Source of the DNA: Mycolicibacterium mucogenicum DSM 44124
Lineage (GTDB): Bacteria; Actinomycetota; Actinomycetes; Mycobacteriales; Mycobacteriaceae
DNA: 64,000 nt
Assembly: GCF_005670685.2 (NCBI RefSeq)
Contig: NZ_CP062008.1
Location: 186,001 to 250,000 of the forward strand
Direction of reading: 5' to 3'
Shown here piece after piece: positions 1 through 9,335 of the stretch; the stretch's first letter is position 1; each line of letters begins with the position of its first letter. Below the pieces are notes generated by a model, which was not told the origin of the DNA, searched no databases, and saw only the letters and a list, made by a program, of their open reading frames with translations. Both the position numbers and the translations under genes were made by a program.

Positions 1-165
1 CTGATGGGACTGATGCAGGCGCAGCAGGGCGGTCTGCCCGCCACGTTGCCGGCCATGCCGAGCGTGCCCGGCGCCGTGCCGTTCACGCCCACCCTGCCCG
101 GCGTGACGACGGCGACGGGCTCTGTGCCCGCGGCTCAGGCTGTGTCGGCACCCGCCGCGCGGTAG
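1..165 (+). CDS. C-terminal tail of an unidentified protein (5' end outside window)
   Basis: An open frame enters from the left edge and stops at TAG 163-165, giving 54 residues rich in Pro, Ala, Val and Thr, with a Gln-rich start. Third codon positions are mostly G or C, which supports real coding. The composition resembles the low-complexity tails common on mycobacterial exported proteins. There is not enough sequence to name a family. The downstream hemophore gene is co-oriented, 127 nt away. Confidence 0.45.
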   Translation: MMGLMQAQQGGLPATLPAMPSVPGAVPFTPTLPGVTTATGSVPAAQAVSAPAAR

Positions 166-292
166 TTCCGGCCGCGCCACGAGTTCGTGATGCGGCACCC
201 CGCGAAAGTCGTCGCACTTTCTGATTAGCTTCCAGTGTCGGCATCGGTACTGGTCGCCGACTTCGAAGCTCTCGACGAAGGGGTTTGACCAC

Positions 293-661
293 ATGATGCT
301 CTCCGCTCTGGCCAAGCGACGCGTTGTTGCCGGTTTCATCGGCGCCGGCGCGGTCGCCGGCAGCATGCTGTTCGGTGCCGTGCCGTCGGCCCTCGCCGAC
401 CTGCCACCCAACTGCACCTCTGCGGACATCGCCGGCGTCAAGTCAGGCGTCGAGGCCTCGACCTCCGCCTACCTGTTCACCCACCCGGACGTGAACGACT
501 TCTTCACCAGCCTTCGGGGCCTGTCGAAGGACCAGGCGCACGCCAAGGTCAAGCAGTACCTGGCGGCCAACCCGCAGACCAAGGCGGAGCTGCAGGGCAT
601 CCGCCAGCCGCTGAAGGACATCCGCGACCGCTGCGGCATCCCCGGCCCCGCCGCCCGCTAA
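293..661 (+). CDS. Secreted haem-binding protein (hemophore, Rv0203/MHB type)
   Basis: A 122-residue exported protein. A basic n-region (KRR, 8-10) and a hydrophobic stretch are followed by an ALA|D cleavage site after residue 35. The mature part has two cysteines (C41 and one near residue 115), likely a disulphide, in an all-alpha haemophore domain. Tyr60 and His64 in the YLFTHPD motif have the four-residue spacing described for the haem ligands of M. tuberculosis Rv0203. The start follows an AAGGGG ribosome site; the second ATG (296) is an alternative. Known relatives carry haem to MmpL3/MmpL11, and mmpL3 lies 4 kb downstream. Identification rests on motif and synteny; haem binding by this protein is inferred. 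Confidence 0.8.
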   Translation: MMLSALAKRRVVAGFIGAGAVAGSMLFGAVPSALADLPPNCTSADIAGVKSGVEASTSAYLFTHPDVNDFFTSLRGLSKDQAHAKVKQYLAANPQTKAELQGIRQPLKDIRDRCGIPGPAAR

Positions 662-666
662 CCCGG

Positions 667-715
667 GATTTGTGCACGAAAATCCGCGGTAGGCGCGGAT
701 TTTCGTGCACAAATC
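667..715. repeat. 49-bp palindromic element, copy 1 (perfect stem)
   Basis: Left arm 667-688 and right arm 694-715 are perfectly complementary over 22 nt, with loop GTAGG (689-693). The arms contain GTGCACG followed by AAAAT on the left and ATTTT on the right, then CCGCG/CGCGG. It lies between two convergent genes, and its right end supplies the TGA stop (714-716) of the minus-strand gene. It could act as a bidirectional terminator. Related copies are at 21116 and 54219. Confidence 0.9.
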
Positions 716-1085
716 ACTTGCGGAGGCGAGCCAGGCCGCGCCAGCCGAGCAGGAAGACGGCGGTGACGGTCGAGGCGACGATCACGAAACTCACCGCGAC
801 GCCCTGAGCCGAGGCCTTGCGCAGCAGCATGCCGATCACGACGGTACTGACCCAGACCACCAAACCGGTCGGGTTCAGCGCCGCCGGGCGGCGCCAGCCC
901 CGCGCCAGCGCCCAGCCCGCCACGGTTCCGGTGAGGAACGGCCAGCTCGTGTGCGCCACGCCGGCCACGGTGATGCCCTCGGCATGGCTGCGCCGGCCGA
1001 TGGCGCAGAAGATCACCACCAACACCACGTCGGTGAAGAAAGCCAGTGCGGCGCTGCGATTTCCGGTGGCCTGCTCAGTTGTCAT
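714..1085 (-). CDS. DUF3054-family small membrane protein
   Basis: A 123-residue protein with about four hydrophobic segments (around 14-30, 45-62, 72-90, 97-115) separated by short Arg-rich loops, as in DUF3054 membrane proteins of actinobacteria. No catalytic motif is visible and the function is unknown. Its start overlaps the end of the upstream M23-like gene by 11 nt, so the two are probably co-transcribed with the gene after that. The stop codon is formed by the right arm of the palindromic element, so the C terminus may have been altered by its arrival. Confidence 0.7.
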   Translation of the reverse strand: MTTEQATGNRSAALAFFTDVVLVVIFCAIGRRSHAEGITVAGVAHTSWPFLTGTVAGWALARGWRRPAALNPTGLVVWVSTVVIGMLLRKASAQGVAVSFVIVASTVTAVFLLGWRGLARLRK

Positions 1086-2286
1086 AGGTCATCACGTCCA
1101 GATTCAGTGGGCTGACATTGTTTTCGGCTCGGGCGGTGAAGCCGGGTTCCAGCCGCGGGGGACCGCCGGCCTCCAGTGCGTCGACGGCGGCCATGTTGGC
1201 CAGTCGGTCGGTGAGCTTGAACGAGCGGAAGACGAAGGGCAGACCGTCCGCGCGCAGCGGATCGGATGCGCTCATCACGTGGAAATGCAGGTGTGGCGCA
1301 CTGGAATTGCCGGTGTTGCCGACGTTGCCCAGCACCTGCCCGGTGGTCAGCCGGTCGCCCGGCTTGACCTTGACGGTGCCGGTCTTCAGGTGCGCGTAGA
1401 AGGCGAAGTTGCCGTCCCCAATGTCCTGGACGACGTGGTTGCCGCCGTACTGCGCCAGTGTGAGGCCGGTCGGGTCGACGCCGGGCACCTGCTCGGGCAG
1501 GCCGTCGAGAACCGCCACCACCGGGCCGTCCGCGACGGCGTGCACGTCGGAGCCGAAGTACAGGTAGCTGTCGGTCTTCGCGCGGTCCCCGCTGAACAGC
1601 TGCCCGTCGGCCCGTAGCTGCTCGTAGTCGATGGCGAATCGTTCTGCGGCCCAGAGCTTTCCGTCGATCGGGTTGAGGGCCATTCGGTGCGGCGTCATGT
1701 CGCAGCAGCCGTTGGCGTCGAGCCAGCCGGAGCCGCGCAACGGCGGGTCGAGTACGACGGGCTTGTGGTCGGACACCGTCACGGGCGCGACGTTCTCGGT
1801 GACCACCGGCGGTACGAGCGGCGGCATCGGCTTGGGCACCTTGACCACCACGCGGTGCGAAAGGTGTTGGGGTACCGCACTTCCCGCGTCCAGTTTGACG
1901 TCCAGCCAGACGATCGACCGCTGCCCGGGGCCGAGATCGTTGGTGCTGACCCGGGTGCCCATGGTCCGCGTCCAGTAGGCGAGGCCGGCGCCGGACAGTT
2001 GTAGCAGCGGCCCGGCGGGTCCCACGGCTGCGATCGAATCCACCGTCACGGGCTCGGGTGAGGTGTTGGTGAGCAGCAGCTCGTACGCGAGATGTACTTT
2101 CCCGTCGGTCGCCGGGACGGGGACGGGCTCGGCCACGACGTCGACGAGGACGGGCGTGACGATCGGCTCGGCGCCCGCGGAAGCCGTTGGGGGAGAGGAA
2201 GACTCGACCGATTTCGGTACCGCCGTACAGGACGTCAGCGCGGCGGCGAGCAGCAGTGCCGCCGCCGGCCGGCTACCCGGAATCAT
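1075..2286 (-). CDS. Lipoprotein with degenerate M23 (LytM-like) peptidase domain
   Basis: From the ATG at 2286 the protein is 403 residues. A hydrophobic leader ends in a lipobox (LTSC), so it is probably a lipid-anchored envelope protein. The C-terminal third is an M23 fold with the HLHFH motif near residues 332-336 and the GNVGNTGNSSAPH segment typical of LytM peptidases. The first zinc-ligand His of the HxxxD motif is replaced: the sequence reads RFAID, keeping only the Asp. Such proteins can be inactive activators rather than hydrolases. An ATG ten codons upstream is an alternative start. It overlaps the upstream gene by 14 nt and the downstream gene by 11 nt, suggesting one operon. Confidence 0.75.
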   Translation of the reverse strand: MIPGSRPAAALLLAAALTSCTAVPKSVESSSPPTASAGAEPIVTPVLVDVVAEPVPVPATDGKVHLAYELLLTNTSPEPVTVDSIAAVGPAGPLLQLSGAGLAYWTRTMGTRVSTNDLGPGQRSIVWLDVKLDAGSAVPQHLSHRVVVKVPKPMPPLVPPVVTENVAPVTVSDHKPVVLDPPLRGSGWLDANGCCDMTPHRMALNPIDGKLWAAERFAIDYEQLRADGQLFSGDRAKTDSYLYFGSDVHAVADGPVVAVLDGLPEQVPGVDPTGLTLAQYGGNHVVQDIGDGNFAFYAHLKTGTVKVKPGDRLTTGQVLGNVGNTGNSSAPHLHFHVMSASDPLRADGLPFVFRSFKLTDRLANMAAVDALEAGGPPRLEPGFTARAENNVSPLNLDVMTYDN

Positions 2287-3394
2287 GCGACGTCTCGGGG
2301 CCGCCGGGCGGCGCACCCGGTGCGGGGGCCGGGGTTTCGGGCGCGTCCGGGTCGAAGTCCTTCTCTGTGCGGAACAGGAAGAAGAACACCACCCAGCCGA
2401 TCGCCGAGATGAAGATCCAGCTGACCAGCCGATAGATCAGCATCGTCGAGATGGCCGCCGCCAGCGTCATGCCGCTGGACACCAGGCCGGGCACCAGCAC
2501 CGCCTCGACCACGAGCAGCCCGCCCGGCATCAGGGGAATCGCCCCGACGGCGCGCGCCGCGGCGTACGCGACCGTCAGACCTGCCAGCGACGGATGCCCG
2601 CCCGTGGCGTACGCCGCGCAGGCCAGGCACGCGACGTCGGCGATCCAGTTGAACAGCGACCAGCTGAATGCGACGGTCAGGGTCCGGCGGCTCAGGCTCA
2701 CGGACTCCAGCTGATTCAGGGTGCGGCGCCAGCCGTCCAGGCCGGTGTCGGCGGGCTTACCGCGCAGCGAGTTGAACCACGACAGCAGCCGCACGCCGAT
2801 GCCGTCGATCTGCTGCGGATTGGCGGCGACGGTCTGGGCCAGCAGCAGGAGCGCCACGAAACCGCCGATCGTGAAGATCAGTGACAGCGGGTTCTTGCTC
2901 GCGCCGAGCAGGAATGCCCCGCCCAGGCCCAGCAGGGCCAGGCCGACCACCTGCAGTGCCCCGGACATCACCAGCTGCCACGAGGCCACCAACGGCGAGG
3001 CGCCCCACAGCCGCTGTTGGCGGTAGACGAACGTGGCCGACAACACCGGGCCGCCCGGCAGCGTCGTGGACAGCGCATTGCCGGCGTAGAACGCGGCCTC
3101 GGACCGCAACTGCTTGACCTGGACCCCGGCGGACCGGAGCAGGGTGCGCTGAATCTGCGCGAAGCTGTGCATCGAGGCCAGGGCCGCGACGGCCGCGGCG
3201 GCGACCCACCACCACGTCGCGGACAACAGGCTGCGCCACGCCTTGGCCAGCTGTTCCCAAACCATCACGACCTCGACAGTCAGCACGACGACGGCGATGC
3301 CGATGAGAACCCAGCGCAGCCACCAGTACTTGCCGCGGGGCCGACCCTGCGGCCGGGCGGCCGTCCAAGGGTCGGTCGACGCGTCGTGTGACAC
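2273..3394 (-). CDS. Polytopic membrane protein, LPG-synthase TM/UPF0104 type (Rv0204c-like)
   Basis: About 373 residues from the GTG at 3394, with seven or eight hydrophobic helices and the [12 protein letters not shown] and [17 protein letters not shown] motifs of the lysylphosphatidylglycerol-synthase transmembrane family. The C-terminal tail is Pro/Ala/Asp-rich and cytoplasmic. The substrate is unknown; relatives flip or transfer lipids. GTG 3394 was chosen because a TACTCT -10 box lies exactly 6 nt upstream (3401-3406), the leaderless pattern. Upstream ATGs at 3445 and 3466 would leave almost no promoter space to the divergent gene. First gene of a probable three-gene minus-strand operon. 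Confidence 0.75.
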   Translation of the reverse strand: MSHDASTDPWTAARPQGRPRGKYWWLRWVLIGIAVVVLTVEVVMVWEQLAKAWRSLLSATWWWVAAAAVAALASMHSFAQIQRTLLRSAGVQVKQLRSEAAFYAGNALSTTLPGGPVLSATFVYRQQRLWGASPLVASWQLVMSGALQVVGLALLGLGGAFLLGASKNPLSLIFTIGGFVALLLLAQTVAANPQQIDGIGVRLLSWFNSLRGKPADTGLDGWRRTLNQLESVSLSRRTLTVAFSWSLFNWIADVACLACAAYATGGHPSLAGLTVAYAAARAVGAIPLMPGGLLVVEAVLVPGLVSSGMTLAAAISTMLIYRLVSWIFISAIGWVVFFFLFRTEKDFDPDAPETPAPAPGAPPGGPETSHDSG

Positions 3395-3400
3395 GCATAC

Positions 3401-3406
3401 AGAGTA
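3401..3406 (-). promoter_or_regulatory. -10 box (TACTCT) of the Rv0204c-like gene
   Basis: Read on the minus strand, TACTCT matches the mycobacterial TANNNT -10 and ends 6 nt before the GTG at 3394, implying a leaderless transcript. No clear -35 is seen. Confidence 0.45.
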
Positions 3407-3476
3407 AACGGCGTGTCGTGTACGGCGCGCCGTGTGCGGGCGCATTGCGCAACCCCCCGGCGTCATCCCGCGGCGT

Positions 3477-3482
3477 TACGCT
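3477..3482 (+). promoter_or_regulatory. -10 box (TACGCT) of the AI-2E-family gene
   Basis: TACGCT ends 7 nt before the ATG at 3490, fitting a leaderless mRNA. It is divergent from the box at 3401-3406. Confidence 0.45.
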
Positions 3483-3489
3483 GGCGCCC

Positions 3490-4662
3490 ATGTCACAAGC
3501 CGACGCAGCGGTCGATCCAGTGGTACGTAAAGCCGCAGCCTGGTCATGGCGGTTGTTGGCGATCTTCGGCGCGGTGCTCGCCGTGCTGTGGGTCGTCGTC
3601 AAGCTCGAGGTGATCGTGGTCCCGGTGCTGCTGGCGACGCTGGCATCGGCGTTCCTGCTGCCGGCGGTCGACCTGCTGACCCGGCGCGGACTGCCGCGCG
3701 GTGCGGCCGTCGCGGTGATGCTGCTGAGCTCCATCGTGGTGATGGGCGGCATCCTGACGTTCGTCGTCTTCCAGTTCATCGACGGCGCCCCGGCGCTGGT
3801 CGAGCAGGTGGCCAAGAGCATCGACGGCGCTCGTAAATGGTTGACCGAAGGCCCGATCCTGCATCTGAGCAGCGATCAGATCAACAGCGTCGGGCAGACC
3901 GCCATCGACGCCCTGAAGAACAATCAGGCCAAGCTGACCAGCGGGGTCTTCTCCACCGCCGGCGCGCTCACCGAGATCATCACCGGGATGCTGCTGGTCC
4001 TGTTCACCCTGATCTTCCTGCTGCACGGCGGCCGCGACATCTACGCCTTTGTCACCAGGATCTTCCCGGCCACGGTCCGGGACCGGGTGCGGGATGCCGG
4101 CCGGGCCGGATTCGGCTCGCTGATCGGGTATGTCCGCGCGACGTTCGTGGTCGCTCTGGTCGATGCCGTCGGCATCGGCACCGGGTTGGCGATCATGGGA
4201 GTGCCCCTGGCCCTGCCGCTGGCATCCCTGGTGTTCCTGGGCGCGTTCGTCCCGCTGGTCGGTGCCGTGCTGACCGGTTTCGTGGCAGTGGTGGTGGCGC
4301 TGATCGCCAAGGGCTGGATCTACGCGTTGATCGCGCTCGGCCTGATCATCGCGGTGCAGCAGCTGGAGGCCCACGTGCTGCAGCCCATCGTGATGGGCCG
4401 CGCGGTGTCCGTCCACCCGCTCGCCGTCGTGCTGGCGATCGCCGGTGGCGGGGTCACCGCCGGCATCATCGGCGCACTGATCGCCGTGCCGATCGTCGCG
4501 TTCCTCAACAGCGCCATCCGCGTGCTCGTCGCCAGCGATCCGGACGCCGAACAAGCCGAACTACTCGCCGAAGCCGGGCCCGTGGCCGCCGCGACGGTGT
4601 CGCAAGGGGCCACGCCGCCTGCTACAGACGGCCCTCCCGGCGCAGCAGATCCGCAGCGCTGA
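3490..4662 (+). CDS. AI-2E family transporter (Rv0205-like)
   Basis: A 390-residue inner-membrane protein of the AI-2E/UPF0118 exporter family. It has hydrophobic helices in the N-terminal third, a soluble stretch around 100-160, and a C-terminal helix bundle containing the family signature around [19 protein letters not shown]. The tail is Ala/Glu/Pro-rich. Substrates of actinobacterial members are not established. The ATG at 3490 is preceded by a TACGCT box at leaderless spacing. Its 3' end overlaps the convergent mmpL3 gene by 41 nt. Position matches Rv0205, immediately before mmpL3 in M. tuberculosis. Confidence 0.85.
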   Translation: MSQADAAVDPVVRKAAAWSWRLLAIFGAVLAVLWVVVKLEVIVVPVLLATLASAFLLPAVDLLTRRGLPRGAAVAVMLLSSIVVMGGILTFVVFQFIDGAPALVEQVAKSIDGARKWLTEGPILHLSSDQINSVGQTAIDALKNNQAKLTSGVFSTAGALTEIITGMLLVLFTLIFLLHGGRDIYAFVTRIFPATVRDRVRDAGRAGFGSLIGYVRATFVVALVDAVGIGTGLAIMGVPLALPLASLVFLGAFVPLVGAVLTGFVAVVVALIAKGWIYALIALGLIIAVQQLEAHVLQPIVMGRAVSVHPLAVVLAIAGGGVTAGIIGALIAVPIVAFLNSAIRVLVASDPDAEQAELLAEAGPVAAATVSQGATPPATDGPPGAADPQR

Positions 4663-7609
4663 CCCCGCCGCCGGTACCGCGCCGCTGGGTTTCAGCGGTA
4701 TCGATCTTCTCGGTGGCGTCGGGAGCGTCGGCCGGCTGGGCGCGGAACGCCGTGGTCGGCTCGTTGCCCTGATCGCCGGGCGCGTCTGACGGCGTCTGAA
4801 TCTGCGGCCCGGAAGCGCTGATGTTGCCGCGCAGCTGCCCGAGCCACGACTCGATTTCCCGGTTGCCGCTGGCGCCCTGACCCTGGCCCGGCTCGGCGGG
4901 ACGGGCCGCGCCCGGCGCGCGGAACGCCGTGGTGGCGGGCTCGGAGGCCGGACCGAAGGCGGTGGTCGCCGGGTCGCCGATCGCGGTGGTCGGCGGCGTC
5001 GGGTCCCCGTTCTGCGGGGTGACGGCGCGCGTCACATTCGACACCACGTTGCGGAAGGCGCCCTTGGCGGCGCTGAACCGCGTGGTCGCGGGCTCGGTGG
5101 ACGGAGCCTCCGGCACCGCGGGCGGGGCCTGCGGAGCCGGCGGCTGCGGCGGAGCACTCGGCATCCGGTTGGTCGGTGCCTGACTCGGCGGCTGCGGCTG
5201 GCCCGGGTTGATCCGGGTCGGCACGGCGCGCTGGCCGGCGGCCGGATGCGTCGGATCGTGCGGCGGCCGGACCGGAGCACCGGAGCCGACCAGGGCACGC
5301 GGATCTTCGGGTTCGCGGACCGCGGGACGCTTGCGCTCGTCCGGCAGCTCGGTCTCGCCGAGACCCAGCTTCTGCTGGACCCGCTTCATCCACAGCGGCG
5401 CCCACCAGCAGTCGTCGCCGAGCAGCTTCATGACGGCCGGCACCAGGAACATGCGGATGACGGTGGCGTCGAGCAGCAGCGCCATCAGCAGACCGAATGC
5501 CAGGTACTTCATCATCACCAGGTCGGAGAACGCGAAGGCGCCGACGACGACGGCCAGCACCAGCGCGGCACCGGTGATCAGGCGGCCCGTGGTGGCGGTA
5601 CCGATCCGGATGGCCTCGGCGGTGGACATGCCGCGCTCGCGGGCCTCCACCATGCGGGACACCAGGAAGACCTCGTAGTCGGTCGACAGACCCCAGATGA
5701 CCGCGATGATCAGGCCGATCATGGGCGCCATCAGTGGCTGCGCGGTGTAGTTCATCAACCCCGACCCGTGCCCGTTCTCGACGAACATCCAGGTCAGGAT
5801 GCCCATCGTCGAGCCGAGGGTGAGGGCGCTCATCAGGGCGGCCTTGATGGGCAGCACCAGCGAGCCGAACGCCAGGAACATCAGGACGGTCGTGGTGATC
5901 ACCAGGATCGCGACCATCAGCGGCAGTTTCTCGAACAGCGTGCTGATGCTGTCCTGCTCCAGCGCCGGGGTGCCGCCGACCATCACCTGGACGCCGTGCG
6001 GTTCCTGCAGGGCGCGCAGTTCGTTGATCTTCTCGCCGGCGTCACCGCTGTTGATGAGGCCGTTGGACAGCACCCGGACGGACGGGTCCTTGCTGCCGCC
6101 CTCCTGGTAGGTCCGCTCGGCCCACATCTTCGACTTGTCGTTGCCGTCCGGCGTCACGAACCCGCTAATGGTGCCGGCATTGGCCCGCACCTGGGCGATC
6201 TGCTGATCGGTGACGGGCTGGCCGTTGTCACTCTTGATGACGAGGGTCAGGGCGTTGGTGCGGAAGCCGGGGAAGAGCTGGTCGAACTCCTCCTGCGCGG
6301 TCCGGACCGAGTTGTCCGGCGGCAGGTACTTCTCGCTCATACCGGCGAGGGCCAGCTGTCCCAGCGGGATGACCAGCAGGATCATGCCGATGGTGATCGG
6401 CACCGCGAACGCCAGCGGCCGTTTCATCACGACGTTGACCAACTTGCCCCAGAAGCCCTTCTCGACTTCTTCGCGGGTCTTGGTCTTCTGCGTCTTCTCG
6501 GCGAACCAGTCGATGATCTTGCGCGAGAACGGCCAGTTGGCCAGGAACGGCACCTTCAGCAGGGTGCGCACGCCCAGGGCGTCGACGTTGGTGCCGAGGA
6601 TGCCCAGCACCGCGGGCAGCACCGTGTTCGACAGGAACGCGGCCAGCAGCACCGACGCGATGATCGCGTAGGTGATGGACCGCAGGAAGCCCAGCGGGAT
6701 CAGCAGCAGCGGCAGCGACGACGCGACGATGATCACCGCGGAGAACGCGACGGTCCGGCCCGAGGTCATGACGGATCTTCGGACCGCGGCCTCGACGTCG
6801 TAGCCCTCGGCCAGTTCTTCTCGGAACCGGCTCACGATGAACAGGCCGTAGTCGATGGCGATACCGAAGCCCATCATGGTGACGACGGGCTGGGCGAAGA
6901 AGTGCACCGGCCCGAATTCGGCGGTGAACCGCAGGATGCCGAGCGCGCCACCGATGGTCAGACCACCGATGATCGCGGGCAGTGCGGCAGCGATGGCGCC
7001 ACCGAACACGAAGAACAGCACGACCGCGACGAGCGGCACGATCGCCAGCTCGGCGCGCTTCTGGTCGGTGCCGATGGTGCCGGTCAGCTCGCTCGCGAGC
7101 GGCTCCAGACCCGCCAGCTTGATGTTGCCGCCGTTGACCTTGTACAGGTCAGGGGCGACGGCCTGGTAGTTCTTCAGGATTGCGTCGTCGTTGTCGCCCT
7201 TGAGCGGGACGGTGATGAAGGTGTGCCGCAGGTCCTGCGTCGTCATCTTCTTCAGCCCGTCGCTGGGCGCTTTCAGCCAGCCGACCCAGGCGACCACCTT
7301 GTCCTTGTGGTCGTTGACGAAGGTGTCCAGCTCGCCGCTGACCTTCTTCTGCCACGCCGGGTCGGTGATCTTCTTGTCGTCGGGCGGCGTCAGGATGGCC
7401 ACCACGAGGCTGGTCCGGTCGCGGCCGTAGACCTCGTCACCGAGCACCGACGCGGCGACGGACTCGCTGCCCTCGTTGTAGAAGCCACTCTGCGTGACAT
7501 GCTCGCCGAGACTGGACCCGTACACGGCGCCACCAAGGCACAGTGCGACCATGACACCGATCACTATGTATCGGAATCGGTACACCGTTCGACCCCACCA
7601 GGCGAACAC
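4622..7609 (-). CDS. mmpL3: MmpL3, trehalose monomycolate transporter
   Basis: A 995-residue RND-superfamily transporter that moves trehalose monomycolate across the inner membrane for mycolic-acid wall assembly; it is essential in mycobacteria. The first helix is followed by a periplasmic porter domain (about 32-185), helices 2-6, a second porter domain (about 425-560) and helices 8-12. The proton-relay pairs are intact at Asp253-Tyr254 (AIDYG) and Asp644-Tyr645 (STDYE). The cytoplasmic tail after about residue 750 is Pro/Ala/Thr-rich and repeats a TTAF motif three times. The start is GTG 7609 with GAGGAG 5-6 nt upstream. It lies 97 nt downstream of the Rv0207c-like gene on the same strand. 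Confidence 0.97.
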   Translation of the reverse strand: MFAWWGRTVYRFRYIVIGVMVALCLGGAVYGSSLGEHVTQSGFYNEGSESVAASVLGDEVYGRDRTSLVVAILTPPDDKKITDPAWQKKVSGELDTFVNDHKDKVVAWVGWLKAPSDGLKKMTTQDLRHTFITVPLKGDNDDAILKNYQAVAPDLYKVNGGNIKLAGLEPLASELTGTIGTDQKRAELAIVPLVAVVLFFVFGGAIAAALPAIIGGLTIGGALGILRFTAEFGPVHFFAQPVVTMMGFGIAIDYGLFIVSRFREELAEGYDVEAAVRRSVMTSGRTVAFSAVIIVASSLPLLLIPLGFLRSITYAIIASVLLAAFLSNTVLPAVLGILGTNVDALGVRTLLKVPFLANWPFSRKIIDWFAEKTQKTKTREEVEKGFWGKLVNVVMKRPLAFAVPITIGMILLVIPLGQLALAGMSEKYLPPDNSVRTAQEEFDQLFPGFRTNALTLVIKSDNGQPVTDQQIAQVRANAGTISGFVTPDGNDKSKMWAERTYQEGGSKDPSVRVLSNGLINSGDAGEKINELRALQEPHGVQVMVGGTPALEQDSISTLFEKLPLMVAILVITTTVLMFLAFGSLVLPIKAALMSALTLGSTMGILTWMFVENGHGSGLMNYTAQPLMAPMIGLIIAVIWGLSTDYEVFLVSRMVEARERGMSTAEAIRIGTATTGRLITGAALVLAVVVGAFAFSDLVMMKYLAFGLLMALLLDATVIRMFLVPAVMKLLGDDCWWAPLWMKRVQQKLGLGETELPDERKRPAVREPEDPRALVGSGAPVRPPHDPTHPAAGQRAVPTRINPGQPQPPSQAPTNRMPSAPPQPPAPQAPPAVPEAPSTEPATTRFSAAKGAFRNVVSNVTRAVTPQNGDPTPPTTAIGDPATTAFGPASEPATTAFRAPGAARPAEPGQGQGASGNREIESWLGQLRGNISASGPQIQTPSDAPGDQGNEPTTAFRAQPADAPDATEKIDTAETQRRGTGGGVSAADLLRREGRL

Positions 7610-7706
7610 GTCAGCTCCTCACGATTATCTGCATAAAGTCCTGCTCAAAGGCACTCTCTAAGAGGTTGCCATTTTCAGCCACCGCACACGTCATCTGTAG
7701 TTTTTC

Positions 7707-8405
7707 CTAAACGCGCGAGCTCAGCAGCGCGGACAACGGCCGGAAGGGCTGCAGCCAGGCGCCCTGATCAGGCAGCGAATCCAGGCCGATTCGCGGCAGC
7801 GGCTCCCGGAAGACACCAGGGATGTCTTCCAGGTCGACGAAGTCCAAGGTATCCGACGCTAACGCCCAACTGGCATGTTCGCGAAATCCGACGACGGTCG
7901 CGGGAGTGCCGTCGTGGGCGATGTCCTCGAGCGGTTGGCGGAACGCCTGGCCGTCGGCAGAGGCCACATAGATGCCGGCCAGACCCTCGCTGCGGCGCAG
8001 CGCGATGTGCGCCAGCATGTCGCTGTCGACGTCGCTGTCCTCGTCGGTCTTCGGCTTGGCGAACACCGCGAAACCGACGTTACGCAGGGCCTCCACCCAG
8101 GGGCGCACGACGTCGGCGCTACCGGGGGCGATGTTGGTGAAGACGGTCGCCTCGGGCTCCAGGGACACCGGCGGCTGGTCCGGACGCCGGCCGTTCGCGA
8201 TCTCGCTGGTGCGGGCCAGCAGCCAGCGGCCCAGCGCGTCGAAGCGGGGCCGGTGGGCGGCGGTCGGACGGCCGCCGAGGATCGACCCGAGGCCCATGTC
8301 GAGGTTCGGTGCGTCCCAGACCAGCAGCACCCGGTGCGGCCGGGGGCCCGGCGGCGGGGTGGGCGGGTAGGGCTTGACCTGTGGGATGGCCTCGGTGATC
8401 GTCAC
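7707..8405 (-). CDS. NYN-domain (PIN-like) protein, Rv0207c-like
   Basis: A 232-residue protein with an NYN/PIN-like nuclease fold. The acidic positions are in LLVWDAPNLDM (about 27-37), the DEDSDVDSDM segment (about 121-130) and the VASADGQAF strand. NYN domains are predicted metal-dependent RNases, but activity for this family is not shown here. The N terminus is Pro-rich. It overlaps trmB by 4 nt (ATGA), so the two are translationally coupled, upstream of mmpL3. The gene order trmB-Rv0207c-mmpL3 is the mycobacterial one. Confidence 0.8.
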   Translation of the reverse strand: MTITEAIPQVKPYPPTPPPGPRPHRVLLVWDAPNLDMGLGSILGGRPTAAHRPRFDALGRWLLARTSEIANGRRPDQPPVSLEPEATVFTNIAPGSADVVRPWVEALRNVGFAVFAKPKTDEDSDVDSDMLAHIALRRSEGLAGIYVASADGQAFRQPLEDIAHDGTPATVVGFREHASWALASDTLDFVDLEDIPGVFREPLPRIGLDSLPDQGAWLQPFRPLSALLSSRV

Positions 8406-9205
8406 TCGGGCTTCTCCCAGATGAGCTCGGTGATGGGACTGCCCATCCGCATGCCCCGCGCCTCATATTTGGTCGTGGGCCGCTGGACGGAGATCGGCAG
8501 GTCGGCGTCGGCCGACGTGCGCTTCAGTGTCGGCTCGGCGTCGCCCACTTCGGCGATCTGCACCGCGTAGTCGGCGTGGTCGGTGGCCGCGTGCAGGATG
8601 CCGCCGGGCCTGAGCCGGCTGGAGATGAGCGCCACCGTCTCGGCCTGCAGCAGCCGGCGCTTGTGGTGACGGGCCTTGGGCCACGGATCCGGGAAGAACA
8701 CCCGCACCGCCGTGAGGGCGCCCGGGGCGATCATGTGTTCCAGCACATCGACGCCGTCACCGCGGACGAATCTCACATTCGTCAGGCCGGCCCGGTCGAC
8801 GCCGCCGAGCAGCTGGGCCAGGCCCTTGCGGTAGACCTCGACCGCGATGACGTCGAGGTGTGGTTCCTCCTGTGCCATGGCCAGCGTCGAGATGCCGGTG
8901 CCGCTACCGATCTCCAGCACCACGGGCGCGGTGCGGCCGAACCAGGCGGCGGTGTCGATCAGCGGGGCGGGCTCGCCGTCGTCCGAGCGGGCGACTTTGC
9001 CCAGCTCAGGCCACCGTCGGTCCCAGGTGCTCTGTTGCTTGGTGGACAGGCTCGAGCGGCGGGACCGGAAGCTGGTGACGCGGCGGTGCTGGTGGGTGGG
9101 CGCGGCGGTGGTTTCGGCGGCCGGTTCGTTTTCGGCCGCCGAGGCGCCGGCCGACGAGGCAGCGTCGTCCTCGCGCTGGGCATACATCCGTCCATCGTCT
9201 CTCAT
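8402..9205 (-). CDS. trmB: tRNA (guanine-N7-)-methyltransferase TrmB
   Basis: A SAM-dependent methyltransferase that makes m7G46 in tRNA variable loops. About 267 residues from the ATG at 9205. The SAM-binding motif VVLEIGSGTG, the acidic AVEVYRKG strand, and the TrmB signature FFPDPWPK followed by RHHKRR are all present. The N-terminal 45 residues are low-complexity (Ala/Glu/Ser). Start choice follows the MRDDGRMYAQ segment, which resembles the start of M. tuberculosis Rv0208c; the ATG at 9187 is also possible. Overlaps the NYN gene by 4 nt. Confidence 0.92.
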   Translation of the reverse strand: MRDDGRMYAQREDDAASSAGASAAENEPAAETTAAPTHQHRRVTSFRSRRSSLSTKQQSTWDRRWPELGKVARSDDGEPAPLIDTAAWFGRTAPVVLEIGSGTGISTLAMAQEEPHLDVIAVEVYRKGLAQLLGGVDRAGLTNVRFVRGDGVDVLEHMIAPGALTAVRVFFPDPWPKARHHKRRLLQAETVALISSRLRPGGILHAATDHADYAVQIAEVGDAEPTLKRTSADADLPISVQRPTTKYEARGMRMGSPITELIWEKPE

Positions 9206-9335
9206 TCGGCTGTGAGAGCCCGCATCGTGGTGCAGATTGATACCCAACAGTTGCCTGGAAAACGGCGTCGGTCACACCTGCGCGGAGGTGCGACGATGGC
9301 TTCGGGTGGGGTGGTGGGAAGAACACCGGGGGTAC

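Noticed and set aside
5246..7636. Open frame of about 796 codons on the plus strand
   Set aside because: Antisense to mmpL3; His/Asp/Gln/Arg-rich composition typical of shadow frames in GC-rich DNA, no motifs.
9237..9335. N-terminal extension of the Rv0209-like gene
   Set aside because: Needs a TTG start without ribosome site; composition does not look coding.
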